A stretch of DNA of 64,000 nucleotides from Curtobacterium flaccumfaciens. Lineage in GTDB: Bacteria > Actinomycetota > Actinomycetes > Actinomycetales > Microbacteriaceae. The first letter of the stretch is position 1. Each line of letters opens with the position of its first letter. Both the position numbers and the translations under genes were made by a program. The stretch covers positions 2,976,001-3,040,000 of the forward strand of contig CP121450.1 in the NCBI GenBank assembly GCA_029689965.1. Reading direction: 5' to 3'. A model generated the notes under the pieces. The model was not told the origin of the DNA. It saw nothing but the letters and a program-made list of their open reading frames with translations, and searched no databases. Of the stretch, positions 10,397 to 28,439 are shown in pieces.

Positions 10397-12536
10397 GTCG
10401 ACGTCCTTCCGTGGTGAGTTCGTAGACGGCGGTCGTTCCCGACGACCACACGCGCTTCCAGTACGGCGACGCAGCCATCGACGCCGCGAGATCCTGGTAG
10501 TCGGCATCGGTCTGGTAGCCGTACCGCTCGTCGTAGGCGCCGAACGGCTCCGCCACGAGCGCGTAGTACTCCGTGGCCGACCACTCGAGGACGAGGTCCT
10601 TCGTCATCGCCGAGACGTCCGCGTCCGCGTCGTACCGCTCGGGCGACAGGTAGGGACCGAGCGCCTCGCGGGACAGGTACCCGACGTCGAAGTACCGTGC
10701 GCCGGTGTTGCTCGGGACGGCGTTCGCCGAGCCGGTGAGCAGCATCACGGAGCCCTTCGGCGCGGTCGCGTCGTAGAACTGCGTCGCGGCGGATTCGCTG
10801 CGGGTGGTGACGCGGCCCCAGTCGAGCGACGTCTGGCCGAACGCACCGACACCGACGAGGGCCGCGACCGCCGCACCGGCCACGACGGACCGGACGGCCG
10901 TCGGTCGCGTGAGACGTGTGACCAGGCGGCCGACCGGTGCGAGGCGGCCGTTCGGGTTCGGCAGTCCCGCGGCGAGGACCGCGATCCACGGTGTCGCGAA
11001 CAGGACGACACGGAAGATGCCCTCTTGGCCGTAGTTCGTCGCCACGAGCAACGAGATCGGGCTCGCGGCGGCCGCCAGGAGCCCCCAGTGCACGCGATCG
11101 TGCCGGAGCAGCACGGTGAGCAGCGCCACGAGTCCGAGGACCACCAGCGCCGCGGCGGGCACGTCGAACGCCAACCGGGTGACGAGCGGCTTCGGGAGCA
11201 CCGTCATGTCGTGCGTCGGAGGCTGCACGTTGTCGAGGACCCGGCCGACGGCGGCGATCGACACGAACTTGCCGAGCACGTCGCCGTTCATCACCGCGAA
11301 GCCGACGGCGGGGACGAGGACCACGAGGGGCAGCCACCACGGCCGCAGCATCCTGAACACGATGAGCGCCACCAGGGCGGCGACCGTCAGGTACGGCGAG
11401 ATCTGGTGCGTCACGACGAGCACGACGCCGATCGCCGTGATCGCGACGATCCGCGAGAGCCCGACGCGACGGGCGCGGAGCGAGGCGGTCAGCGAGCCGT
11501 CCGCGGCGGTGACGGTCGTGCGGCGGAGCGGGCCGGTGGCCAGGACGAGGATCGCGATCGACAGCAGGATGCCGGTCGACTGCGGTGAGAAGTACGTCGT
11601 GTTGAGCGATCCGGTCATCGCGGTCAGGAACGCCGCGATCCACGGACGCCGGGCGCCGGGCAGCCAGTGCATCGCGAGCAGGCCGACCGCGATCGTCGTG
11701 CTGAACGCGAGCAGGACGGGGACCCAGGCGGCGATGGTCATCGTGTTGACGATGCCGCCGACGTCGGCGACCCACGCGCCGCCGGCGAACAGGCCGGACC
11801 AGGTCTGGAAGATGTCCGCGCTGGGGTTCGTCCCGCCCCACCTGCGGATGTACTCGAGGACGCCGATGTGCCGCGCCGCAGCCATGACCGTCGGCATGCC
11901 GTACGTGACGGCCTGCGCAAGCTGCACGACGCCGCCGAGGACGACGACCGGCAGCGCGACGCCTCGGCCGCGGACGATGGCGACGACCGCGGCGGCGACG
12001 ATGATCGTGAGCCCGATCACGAGCCCCGGCCCGAGCGAACCGAACAGACCGGCCCGCACCGGATCGCCGACGTGGCTCAGCGCGGTCACGACCACGACGA
12101 GCAGGCCGACGACGGAGGCCGCCGTCACGGCGCGGGTGGTGACGTCACGGTCCGTGCCGCGTGCGGTGACGGTCGGTCCGGCGAGCCGGAGCAGCCGGAG
12201 CTCGGTCAGGTCGCGGCGCACCACGACCGCGATGGCGACTCCCGTCAGCACGAGGACACCGACGAAGGCCGCGGTGGGGTTCCACGTCCCGAAGGTTGCC
12301 ATCGTGTACCCGATGCCGATCGTCCCGACGAGCGAGCCGGTGACGGCGAAGACGCTGAACCGCGCGAGGGGCATCGGACGCAGGAGCAGCATCGGCGCGA
12401 CACCGAGCAGGGCGAACAGGAAGACCCCCACCGCGGCGCCGCGCACAGCCGGGAGCCCGCAGAGGGCGCCGACGGCGGCGACCACGAGGGTCAGGACCAC
12501 CACGCCCGCGGCGGTGAGCCGCCCGACGGGACTCAT
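10383..12536 (-). CDS. Large polytopic membrane protein of the EPS operon (polymerase or GT-C candidate)
   Basis: 717 residues from the ATG at 12536. About 13 or more membrane segments (for example AAGVVVLTLVVAAVGALCG and IVAITAIGVVLVVTHQIS) are followed by a ~130-residue hydrophilic C-terminal domain ending YWKRVWSSGTTAVYEL. The conserved-looking loop GGTNPSADIFQTWSGLF and the SLNTTYFSPQSTG segment are in extracytoplasmic loops by the pattern of hydrophobicity. Architecture resembles Wzy-type polymerases or GT-C transferases that use lipid-linked sugars, but I see no diagnostic motif, so this is inference from size and context. In the present sequence its frame continues upstream without a stop into the preceding GT2 C-terminus. 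The stop overlaps the PIG-L start by 14 bp. Confidence 0.6.
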   Translation of the reverse strand: MSPVGRLTAAGVVVLTLVVAAVGALCGLPAVRGAAVGVFLFALLGVAPMLLLRPMPLARFSVFAVTGSLVGTIGIGYTMATFGTWNPTAAFVGVLVLTGVAIAVVVRRDLTELRLLRLAGPTVTARGTDRDVTTRAVTAASVVGLLVVVVTALSHVGDPVRAGLFGSLGPGLVIGLTIIVAAAVVAIVRGRGVALPVVVLGGVVQLAQAVTYGMPTVMAAARHIGVLEYIRRWGGTNPSADIFQTWSGLFAGGAWVADVGGIVNTMTIAAWVPVLLAFSTTIAVGLLAMHWLPGARRPWIAAFLTAMTGSLNTTYFSPQSTGILLSIAILVLATGPLRRTTVTAADGSLTASLRARRVGLSRIVAITAIGVVLVVTHQISPYLTVAALVALIVFRMLRPWWLPLVVLVPAVGFAVMNGDVLGKFVSIAAVGRVLDNVQPPTHDMTVLPKPLVTRLAFDVPAAALVVLGLVALLTVLLRHDRVHWGLLAAAASPISLLVATNYGQEGIFRVVLFATPWIAVLAAGLPNPNGRLAPVGRLVTRLTRPTAVRSVVAGAAVAALVGVGAFGQTSLDWGRVTTRSESAATQFYDATAPKGSVMLLTGSANAVPSNTGARYFDVGYLSREALGPYLSPERYDADADVSAMTKDLVLEWSATEYYALVAEPFGAYDERYGYQTDADYQDLAASMAASPYWKRVWSSGTTAVYELTTEGRRHAAS

Positions 12537-13980
<1,444 letters not shown>

Positions 13981-13984
<4 letters not shown>

Positions 13985-14943
13985 CGCGCCACCGCCGGCC
14001 GTCGTGCGGCACGGTTGACCGGTGCGGTGACGACGACCCCGCCGAGCAGCCGTCCGACGGCGTACCCGGCCACCGTCGACGCGACGGACACGACGATCGC
14101 GGCCGCACGACGGCCGCCCCCGTGGCCGACCGCGCGGAGTTCGCGGAGCAGGGCGCCCGGGAGGACCTTCGTCAGGTACGTCTGCTCGCTGGAGAGCGAC
14201 TCGACCGTGCCGACGCGACGGCTCAGCACGGCCTTCGAGATGCCCTCGTAGTAGCTGCGGCGGCGCAGGTACCGCATCGTCATGCGGTCCGGGGAGACCC
14301 GGTGTGCGACGTTCGATCGCGGTTCGTGCCGGATGCGGGCACCGGGACGTGCCTGGGCGATCCGGATGCACATCTCCGTCTCCTCGCACCCGAGCGGCTG
14401 GTTCCCGACCCGACCGATGCCGGAGCGGAACCCGCCGGCGAGCAGGATCGCCTCGCGGCGGAACGCCATGCTCGACCCGATGACGTTCCGGACGTCGCCC
14501 GCGGTCTCGGGCAGGCCGCGGTAGCTGCAGCCCACGATCCAGAGCAACTCGTCCGGGTACGGTCCGGCACCCGTCGCGTCCGGCCATGACGGGGTCGCTC
14601 GTCCGCCGACCCCGACGACGTCCGGGTCCTCGAGGGCGGCGAGCATGGTCCCCAGCCAGTCGTCGGCGGCGGTGGCGTCGTCGTCGAGGAACGCCACGAC
14701 GTCGGCCCCGGTCAGGGCGACCCCGGTGTTCCGCGCGCCGGACAGCCCGCGTTCCTCGGCGTTCTGGACGACCCGGAGCTCCGGCCAGCGGGCGGTCGCC
14801 CGGGCGAACAGCTCGGGCTCGTGGTCGATGACGACGATGACCTCGGGGATCTCGGGCTGGCGCCTGGCGGACTCGACACTGTCCTGCAGGTCGCCCCATC
14901 GCTGCTGCGTGTACGCGCAGATCACGACGGCGACGCTCGTCAC
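13981..14943 (-). CDS. Glycosyltransferase family 2, intact
   Basis: 320 residues from the GTG at 14943, which overlaps the TGA of the upstream GT2 by the GTGA arrangement. The core is complete: SVAVVICAYTQQRW, EVIVVIDHEPEL, GLSGARNTGVALTGADVVAF, FLDDDATAADDWL (DXD), GSSMAFRREAIL and the acceptor motif GCEETEMCIRI. The C-terminal ~50 residues contain a hydrophobic helix (AIVVSVASTVAGYAVGRLLG), so the enzyme is probably tethered to the inner face of the membrane. The HRVSPDRMTMRYLRRRSYYEGISK segment is typical of actinobacterial EPS rhamnosyl- or mannosyl-type transferases, though the sugar cannot be assigned. Confidence 0.85.
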
Positions 14944-15828
14944 GCGGCGTCCCCCTCGAGCGCGGGCAGCGGCACCACCGGGCTCTGTGCCGGGACCGGG
15001 CAACCACCGGCGAGGTGGGAGCGGTCGACACCGCCCCCAGGGCGGCCGCGCCGCCGGCCAGCGTCGCGAGGCGGGCTCGTGCACGGCCCTCCGCGGCGCG
15101 ACGGCGCTCGTGCACGATCGACTTCAGGACCCGGATGCCGTCGGTCACCGCGTTGAGGTTGCTCGTGCCGTGCACGCGCAGCTTCTCGTGGCTCCCGACC
15201 TCGGTGATGGTGAGTTCGGCCGCCGACCAGCGGCAGGTGAGGACGGTCTCGATCTCGAACCCGTCGCCCCACAGCATCGATCCGTCGGCCGGCCGGGGCA
15301 GCGCGGAGGACAGCAGGCCGATCTTCGGCAGGACGTCCGCCCAGAAGGCGTTGTACCCGTAGCAGAGGTCGCTGTAGCGGGTGCCGAGGATCAGGTTGCA
15401 GAGCACGTTGAGACCGCGGTTGCCGAGGTTGCGGAGGACCGTGATGTCGTCGCTCCCCCGCCGCGCGAGTACCGCGTCCCCTTGGCCACGTCGGCACCGT
15501 CGACGAGGGCCTGCACGAAGCGCGGGATCTCGTCCGGGTCGGCGGAGCAGTCGGCGTCGAACATGACGACGACGTCGCCGGTGACCGCCTCGAAGCCGCA
15601 CGCGAGCGCGTTCCCCTTCCCCTTGCGGGTCTGGTGCACGACGCGGATCTCCGGCAGGAGTCGTTGCGCCGTCGCGACGGTGTCGTCGAGCGAGTCGCCG
15701 TCGACGAGGATCACCTCGTGCACGGCCGGAAGCTTCGGCAGGATGATCTCGAGGTTGCGGGCCTCGTTGCGGGCCGGGATGACGACGGAGACCCTCGGGG
15801 TCCTCGGTCGGACGGTGGTGGCGGACAT
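14940..15828 (-). CDS. Polyprenyl-phosphate/Dpm1-like glycosyltransferase family 2; frame broken
   Basis: First gene of the minus-strand EPS operon, about 296 residues. The ATG at 15828 has AGGAG 5 bp upstream. VSVVIPARNEARNLEIILP, EVILVDGDSLDDT, KGKGNALACGFEA and VVMFDADCSADPDEI form a Dpm1/GtrB-like GT2 domain; the closing part (GLNVLCNLILGTRYSDLCYGYNAF) contains the usual re-entrant helix and YG motif. No C-terminal membrane pair is seen, unlike GtrB. Such enzymes often load a sugar onto polyprenyl phosphate or start a chain. One-base losses lie near 15460 and 15050. The end overlaps the next GT2 by four bases. Confidence 0.8.
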
Positions 15829-16103
15829 GGTGCTCCTGTCGGGTCAGGGTGCAATCGGATGTCGCTGACGGAGACCAGCGACCCCGCGGTGTTGGGCTGT
15901 GACGACGCGCGTTCGTGCGGCACGGGTGCCGGCGGGCGCGGGTACGACGCCACCGGTTGCGGGACGAGTGGGTACGACTCCCCCGCGGTCCAACCATCGC
16001 CGTGGGCGGGGCGGGGGTCAATGCGCTCCGCGGTCCCTTGCGGACCCGCGGGCGCGGATACGGAAACCCGCAACGCGCGCCGGCTCGCGGGATCGGGACT
16101 GCC

Positions 16104-16155
16104 GACGGACGGAGGGGAGGCGCGGTGCCGACACCGCGCCTCCCCTCCGTCCGTC
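16104..16155 (-). terminator. Long perfect hairpin downstream of the NRPS-like gene
   Basis: Perfect 24-bp arms (16104-16127 and 16132-16155) around a CCGA loop, starting 8 bp beyond the stop of the NRPS-like gene. Its core, GGAGGCGCGGTGC and its complement, recurs at five other gene ends in the window. No T-run follows, so it may stop transcription by stem strength, or it may be a mobile palindrome. Confidence 0.7.
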
Positions 16156-16162
16156 CTGCAGC

Positions 16163-18924
16163 TCAGTCGCGCGACGCACCCTCCGCGGCGAACGAGGCGC
16201 GCAGGGCCGTCGCGAGGTGCGCGACGTGCGGTTCGCGCAGCAGCGAGCTGTGCTCGCTCGCGATCCGCACGGTCTCCGTCGGACCGCGCAGGAGTGCCTC
16301 CCACCCGGCCGCGTCGGGGTTCTCGTCGGCCAGCACGTAGGTCGCACGCCCGTGGAAGGGGGTCGGCGTGTGCCGCCGGGTGACGATCTCTGCCTGGTCG
16401 AAGAGGGCGTCGAAGTCCTTCTGCCCGCCGAACCGCAGCACACCCGCGCCGTACGCACGGAGACGCTTCAGGAACTGCTCCCCGTAGGGCACACCGGCGG
16501 GCAGGACCCGTTTCGCTGCCCGGTCGACGCCGCGTTGCAGCCGTCGAACGGCCGGGTTGGGATGCTCGCGTGGCTCGATGCGGCCGAAGTGCAACCGCGC
16601 CTGTTCCGACTTCGAGCGAGGCAGGTACGTGTCGAGGAGCGCGACGTGCTCGACGTGCTCGCCGCTGTGGGTCAGGAGCCGGGCGACCTCGAGGGCGACG
16701 AGCCCGCCGAGGGAGTGCCCGACGAGGACGTAGGGGCCACGCGGCTGCACGATCCGCATGAGTGCGAGGTACCGGCGAGCGGTCCGCTCGATGGACCAGT
16801 CCGGGACGCCGCGACGCTCGAGGGCGTGCTGCTGGAACGCGTACACGTCGTGGTCCGGCAGGTACCGCGACAACGGCAGGAACGTCAGGGCGAGCGCCCG
16901 GCACCGGCGAAGCAGAACACGGGCGGACCGCCGGGCTCCCTGGCTCCGGACACCTTGACGACGTCTGGGTGGCTGGGAAGCGCGTGCGTGCCGGCGCGCA
17001 CCCGGCGGGCGAAGGCGCGCAGCGTCGGGTGCTCGAGCACGTCCGAGCCGCGGAGGTCGACGCCGAGGCGCTCGTGCACGATCGCGAGCATCTCCTCCGC
17101 GGTCAGCGAGTCGCCGCCGAGCGCGGAGAAGTCCTCGTCGAGGTGCACGCCGGCGAGGCCCAGTACCTCCGCCCAGATCTGGCCGACGACGAGCTCCCAC
17201 TGGTCGTACTCGCGCTCGGTCATCTCGGACTCGATGCTCGGCGCGCCGGGCAGCTCCGCACGGTCGACCTTGCCGCGCTCGTTCCGTGGGAGTTCCGTCA
17301 TCGGCACGATCGATGCCGGCACCATGTACTCCGGCAGCCCTTCTCTCAGCGCACGACGGATCGCTGCGGGCGACGGGGTCCGGCGGCCCTGGCGCCCGAC
17401 GACGTAGGCCACGAGCCGGGTGACGGCCGGCGGGGCGACGAGGGCGGTGACGACGGCGTCCTGCACCTCGGGCAGGGCGCGCAGTGCCGCCTCGACCTCG
17501 CTCGGTTCGACCAGGTAGCCGCGCACCTTCACGGCGTCGTCGGAGCGGCCGAGCAGGACCAGGCGGCCGTCGGGGTCGAGCCGAGCGAGGTCGCCCTGGC
17601 GCCAAGCGGGGACCGGGCACCCATCGGGGGTGTCCGGCGTGCCGGCTCCCGTGGCGGGCACCAGGTGCTCGGCCGTCTTCTCGGGTGCGCCCCAGTAGCC
17701 GGAGGTCATGCCGTCCGAGAGCACGACCAGCTCGCCGGTCTCGCCCGGGTCCGCCGTGGAACCGTCTTCGCGGACCACACGGACGGTCTTGCCGGACAGC
17801 GGCCAGCCCGCGGGGACGACACCGTCCGGCACCGCTGCCTCGGGTTCCACGGGACAGTACGCCACGCAGCCCATCTCGCTCGATCCGAAGCCGTTCCAGA
17901 ACGTCGTCGTCGGGCCGAGGTGCGGGCGGGCGGCGGTGACGTCGGTCCCCGTGACGGGTTCGCCGACGGTCATGAGGAAGCGGAGGCCGCGGAGCACGGG
18001 GGCTCCCCGCCGGTCGGCGAGCTGCCGCTGTCCGGCTGCGCGCTCACGATTGAGCGGAGCAGGTGCGGCGTGCACACAAGCGCGTTCACGCGGTCGGTCC
18101 CCAGCCGGTCGACGAGCCGCTCGACGCCGAGGTCGCGCGGGTCGAGCAACACGACCGCTCCGCCGTTCAGCAGTGTGTCGAAGGCGAACAGGAACCCGGC
18201 CGCGAACGACAGCGGCAGCGGGACCCCCATCCGGTCCCCGGGGCGAGGCCGAGCGCGACGGCGTCCTGCTCGGCGTTCTGCAGCTCCTGCCGGTGCGTCA
18301 TGGTCACGCCCTTCGGCAGCCCGGTCGACCCCGAGGTGAACACGAGCACCAGGGGATCCGTGCCGCCACGTCGCGGTCGGGTGTCGGGCTCCCCGGACGG
18401 CACCGCACCCTCGGCCGCTTCGAGGAGCGTGCGGAGGTCGTGGACCCGTCCGCCGCTCTCGGCGACCACGGCCTCTGCGATCCCGGCACGATCCGCGTCG
18501 GCGATGACCTCGCCGACGCCCGCGAGCCGCACGACGTGTCCGAGGCGGGCGGGCGGCAGGTGGTCGTCGAGGACGACGACGGTGCGCCCGGTGCGGACGA
18601 GGGCGAGGATGCCCACCACCGCTCCGGTCGACTGGCCCGCCATGATGCCCACCGGGACCGACGCCCCTCCCGGGACCGCGCCGACGCCGGACCCGTGTGG
18701 TCGTCCGGCCGGAGCACCTCCGTCAGGACCGCGGCGAGCCCGACGGCGAGCCGGTCCACCTCGGCGTAGGTCACCGGACGTCCGTCGCCGATGAGTGCCG
18801 GTTCGTCGCCGTGGGCGGCGACGACGCGGTCCCACCGGTCGAGGACGGAGTGGTCGTCAGCCTGCGGGACCGCCGCGACGTGGTCCCAGCGGTGGATCGT
18901 GGTCAGCGGTTCGGCAGCGGTCAC
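16163..18924 (-). CDS. Single-module NRPS-like protein: adenylation, carrier, thioesterase (A-PCP-TE); frame broken
   Basis: About 921 residues across four one-base losses (near 18700, 18235, 18010 and 16900). The GTG start at 18924 has GGGAG 7 bp before it. Adenylation cores are VFTSGSTGLPKGV (A3), WNGFGSSEMG (A5), GDLARLDPDGRL (A7) and RNERGKVDR (A10 Lys). The carrier motif is ALGGDSLTAEEML with the pantetheine Ser, and the thioesterase nucleophile is in VGHSLGGLVALEVA. There is no condensation domain, so it activates one acid and releases or dimerises it. At the A4 position, where amino-acid-activating domains have Asp (FDAS-like), this protein reads SFAAGF, arguing against an ordinary alpha-amino acid. 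It follows the tRNA-Gln end and precedes the EPS operon on the same strand. Confidence 0.8.
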
Positions 18925-19195
18925 GGAAGTCTCCCGGTGTGCTCGTCAGCGGTGCCGTCGCGCGGTCGCGTCGGTGCTTGGACGGTAGGTCAGCCCGCAC
19001 CGGGGCGCGAGCGGGCGCACATCGGATGCGGGGACACGCAACCGCCACGGAGGTCCGCACTCGGGTCCGACACGGAGACCCGGCCCGGGCGCGTGCGTCA
19101 CGGGGAAGCGAGCGCCTCCCGGCATCGTGCGGTTCCCCGCAACCTCGGTCCGAGCTGTGCGCATGCTCTGGATCGCCGATGAGACCCGGGAACGG

Positions 19196-19224
19196 ACAAG
19201 CCCCGGGTATCTCCGGGGGCTTGT
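19196..19224 (-). terminator. Terminator hairpin after tRNA-Gln
   Basis: Inverted repeat ACAAGCCCC (19196-19204) with GGGGCTTGT (19216-19224), 11 bp past the tRNA end. The stretch from here to the NRPS-like start (18925-19195) contains no gene that I can support. Confidence 0.75.
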
Positions 19225-19234
19225 TCGACGAGTG

Positions 19235-19306
19235 CTGGGGTACCTGGACTCGAACCAAGAACGACGGTACCAGAAACCGCTGTGTTGCCAATTACACCAT
19301 ACCCCA
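19235..19306 (-). tRNA. tRNA-Gln (anticodon CUG)
   Basis: 72 nt. The acceptor stem is TGGGGTA with TACCCCA, the anticodon loop is TTCTGGT giving CUG, and the T arm is CTTGG-TTCGAGT-CCAGG. The discriminator is G; the encoded 3' end continues CA rather than a full CCA. Reads CAG codons. Confidence 0.93.
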
Positions 19307-19347
19307 AGAGGCCTCTCGGCCTCGTGTCCCGGTTGCCCGGGGCACGA

Positions 19348-20293
19348 TCAACTACTGTACAGCATCCGGAGGTCCGCAAGACCACCGACGAGGTCCCGGT
19401 GCACGGCTGCGGCCGTGACGGCGCCGTGTCCGGCGGCGACGATGAGCTGCTCGGGCCCCGGCGGGGTCACGTCGCCGACCGCGTAGACACCCGGGACGCT
19501 CGTGCGCCCGGACCGGTCCACGAGCACGAGCCCTTCCGGGTCCCGGTCCAGCGCGGCGTCCACCCAGTCCAGGTCGGCGTGCCAGCGCGGTCGGACGAAC
19601 CCACCCGTACGTTGCTCCACGTGCCCGTCGGCGAGGCGCACACCGGTCATGCCCGAGCGGTCCCCTCGAGGTCGGCCACAGGCCGTTCGTCGACGCGCAC
19701 GCCCGCGGACGCGAGACGCATCCGCCCGGTGTCGTCGAGTCCGGCGACGCCGTTCGTGAACACCACCAGGTCGTCCGCCCATGCGGCGATGAGCAGTGCG
19801 CGGTCGACGACGTCGTCGGTCTCGCAGATGAACGCCAGGGGTTCACCCGCCTTCTCGTAGCCATCGCATTCGACGCAGCTGTGCACGGCGGTGCCGTAGA
19901 AGGCCCGGAGCATGGGGATCGCCGGGAACTCCTCGCGGAGCCCGGTCGCGATGACCACCGCGCGCGCCGACGCCTCGACCTCGGCCCCTCGCCAGGAGCC
20001 GTGCACGAACCACCGGTCCCCGTCCGGGCCACCCGGTCCACGACTGCCTGGACGACCGTCGCCTCGGCGTACCCCTCGACCTCGGCGCGTCCCAGCTTCC
20101 GGAGCTCCAGTGGGGAGACGCCGTCCCTCGTGAGGAAGCCGTGCGAGTGCAGCGTGGCAGCGTTCCGCGGACGGTTCGCGTCCACGAGCAGCACCGTGCG
20201 CTTCGCCCGCACGAGGTTCAGCGCAGCGCTCAGCCCCGCCGGGCCGGCGCCGACGACGACGACGTCGACCGTCAGGCGGCCAGGCCCCGTCAC
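19348..20293 (-). CDS. Thioredoxin-reductase-like FAD/NAD(P) oxidoreductase; frame broken
   Basis: About 315 residues. The N-terminal FAD fold is DVVVVGAGPAGLSAALNL, a redox-active CxxC lies in the middle domain (HSCVECDGY, in place of the CATC of true TrxB), and the C-terminal FAD motif GVYAVGDVTPPGPEQLIVAAGHGA is complete. Family members move electrons from NAD(P)H through FAD to a disulfide partner; many actinobacterial TrxB-like proteins of this length act on unknown partners. The GTG start lies one base past the gltX stop, so the two are co-transcribed. Frame losses lie near 20020 and 19660. Confidence 0.8.
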
Positions 20294-20294
20294 G

Positions 20295-21793
<1,499 letters not shown>

Positions 21794-21813
21794 CTACCGA
21801 CAGCCGGAAACGC

Positions 21814-21846
21814 AAGAAACCCCTGACCAGTGCTGGTCAGGGGTTC
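21814..21846 (-). terminator. rRNA operon terminator
   Basis: Strong hairpin AACCCCTGACCAG (read on the minus strand from 21845) with CTGGTCAGGGGTT, a 3-nt loop, and TTTCTT after the stem. It lies about 20 bp beyond the 5S end, so it is a canonical rho-independent terminator. Confidence 0.92.
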
Positions 21847-21866
21847 CCTGGTGTTGCAACGTTGAG

Positions 21867-21984
21867 TCCGGCGGCGTCCTACTCTCCCACAAGGTCCCCC
21901 TTGCAGTACCATCGGCGCTGAGAGGCTTAGCTTCCGGGTTCGGAATGTGACCGGGCGTTTCCCTCTCGCTATGACCACCGGAAC
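21867..21984 (-). rRNA. rrf: 5S rRNA
   Basis: About 118 nt. It contains the conserved CGCCGATGGTACTGC and CATTCCGAACCCGGAAGCTAAG segments, and its ends pair (GTTCCGG with CCGGAC). Third gene of the rRNA operon. Ends are estimated to within a few bases. Confidence 0.93.
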
Positions 21985-22112
21985 ACTGTCGACCATGATC
22001 TGGTCTCAAACATGCTCCGCCGTAGCGGGTATTCAGTTTGATTCCCGATCGTCTGTCGGGAACCACAAAGTGGACGCGAGCCCCACACCACGAATGGTGT
22101 AGGAAATAGTTG

Positions 22113-27208
<5,096 letters not shown>

Positions 27209-27642
27209 AATTACCAACCACTACCCGAAAGCAGTAGCCGAGTTGAAACTGACTGTAAAGACCATCATTACTGACAATCAATTCAATCCAAAAGGAATTG
27301 CTCCCGACGATCACAACCGAAGCCGATCACGCACGAGGACAAAATAATTGGCATTGACAATGTGCACGCTGTTGAGTTCTCAAGGACCAGACGCACCCCC
27401 ACTCCGACCGCGACCAGCGGACATCATCAGAGGGGCTTTGGCTTCGTCACCCGGGCGAGACTCGGACCCGACCGAACCGGCCGTTCCGTTCTCCGCCGCA
27501 GCGGCAACGAGTGATTACTCTACACACGCCCCGCGAGGCCCGCCAACCCGCCCACACCCCGGGCGTGTCGTGTGGTGCCGTGCCCGCGGACACGCCGAAC
27601 GGCCCGCCCCACGGTGGGGTGCGGGCCGTTCGGCGCTGCGGT
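27209..27642 (-). promoter_or_regulatory. rRNA operon promoter and leader
   Basis: On the minus strand TTGGCG (27546-27541), an 18-bp spacer and TAGAGT (27522-27517) form a sigma-70-like promoter, giving a leader of about 300 nt before 16S. Inside the leader, CTTGAGAACTCAACAG (27386-27371) is the conserved actinobacterial antitermination or processing motif. Between about 27595 and 27642 there is also an inverted repeat next to the FAH gene stop (GAACGGCCCGC with GCGGGCCGTTC) that looks like its terminator. No gene is visible here. Confidence 0.65.
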
Positions 27643-28409
27643 TCAGTGGCGTGCGATGACCGGGTTCTTCAGCGTGCCGATCCCCTCGATCGTCACCTCG
27701 ACGACCTCGCCGTCACGGATCTCGCCGACGCCGGCCGGTGTCCCGGTCAGGATGACGTCACCGGGCAGGAGCGTCCAGATCGACGAGATGAACTCGATGA
27801 GGGACGGGATGTCGTGCACCATCTCGCTGGTCGAGCCCGCCTGACGCAGGTCGCCGTCCACGCGGGTCTCGATGCGGATGTCCGACGGGTCGATCTCGGT
27901 CTCGATCGCGGGGCCGAGCGGGCAGAACGTGTCGAAGCCCTTCGACCGCGTCCACTGCCCGTCGCGTGCCTGCAGGTCACGAGCGGTGACGTCGTTCGCG
28001 ATCGTGTACCCGAGGATGACACTGGCGAAGTCCTCCCGCGTGACGTTCTTCGCGAGGGATCCGATCACGATGGCGAGTTCACCCTCGTGGTCGACCCGTC
28101 CGACGCCCGCCGGGAGACGGATCGGGTCCTCCGGGCCGATGACCGCGGTGTTCGGCTTGAGGAACACCACCGGGTCGTCCCCGCACGCTCGTCCATCTCG
28201 GACGCGTGCTCCGCGTAGTTGAGCCCGACGCCGATGACCTTCGAGCGTGGGATGACCGGTGCGAGGAGCTTGGCGTCCGCGAGCGGAACCCGCTCCCCGT
28301 GGTCTCGAACCCCTGGTACATCGGGTCCCCGCCAACACGACCAGGTCGCGCTCGTCGAGGATGCCGTACCGGGGTCTTCGCCCTTGCTGCTGAACCGTGC
28401 GATCTTCAC
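27643..28409 (-). CDS. Fumarylacetoacetate hydrolase family protein; frame broken
   Basis: About 256 residues. The motifs are RSKVIGVGLNYAEHASEM, FLKPNTAVIGPEDPIRLP and the metal site DHEGELAIVIG, then GYTIANDVTARDLQ and LLPGDVILTGTPAGVG, which define FAH-type hydrolase/isomerases. Members cleave or decarboxylate 2-keto acids with Mg2+ (for example oxaloacetate or acylpyruvates); the substrate here is unknown. The start is GTG at 28409, 6 bp after the -10 box TAGGGT, so it is leaderless and has its own promoter within the gap after ilvE. Four one-base losses cluster in the first 240 bp (28150-28400). Confidence 0.8.
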
Positions 28410-28439
28410 AGTCAGACCCTACCGACGCCCGCGGCGCGA

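Noticed and set aside
7334..10507. A single 1,057-residue minus-strand protein
   Set aside because: It is a chance read-through joining pieces of the PIG-L and GH16 genes; the two gene families end and begin at 8464/8479 with separate signal regions.
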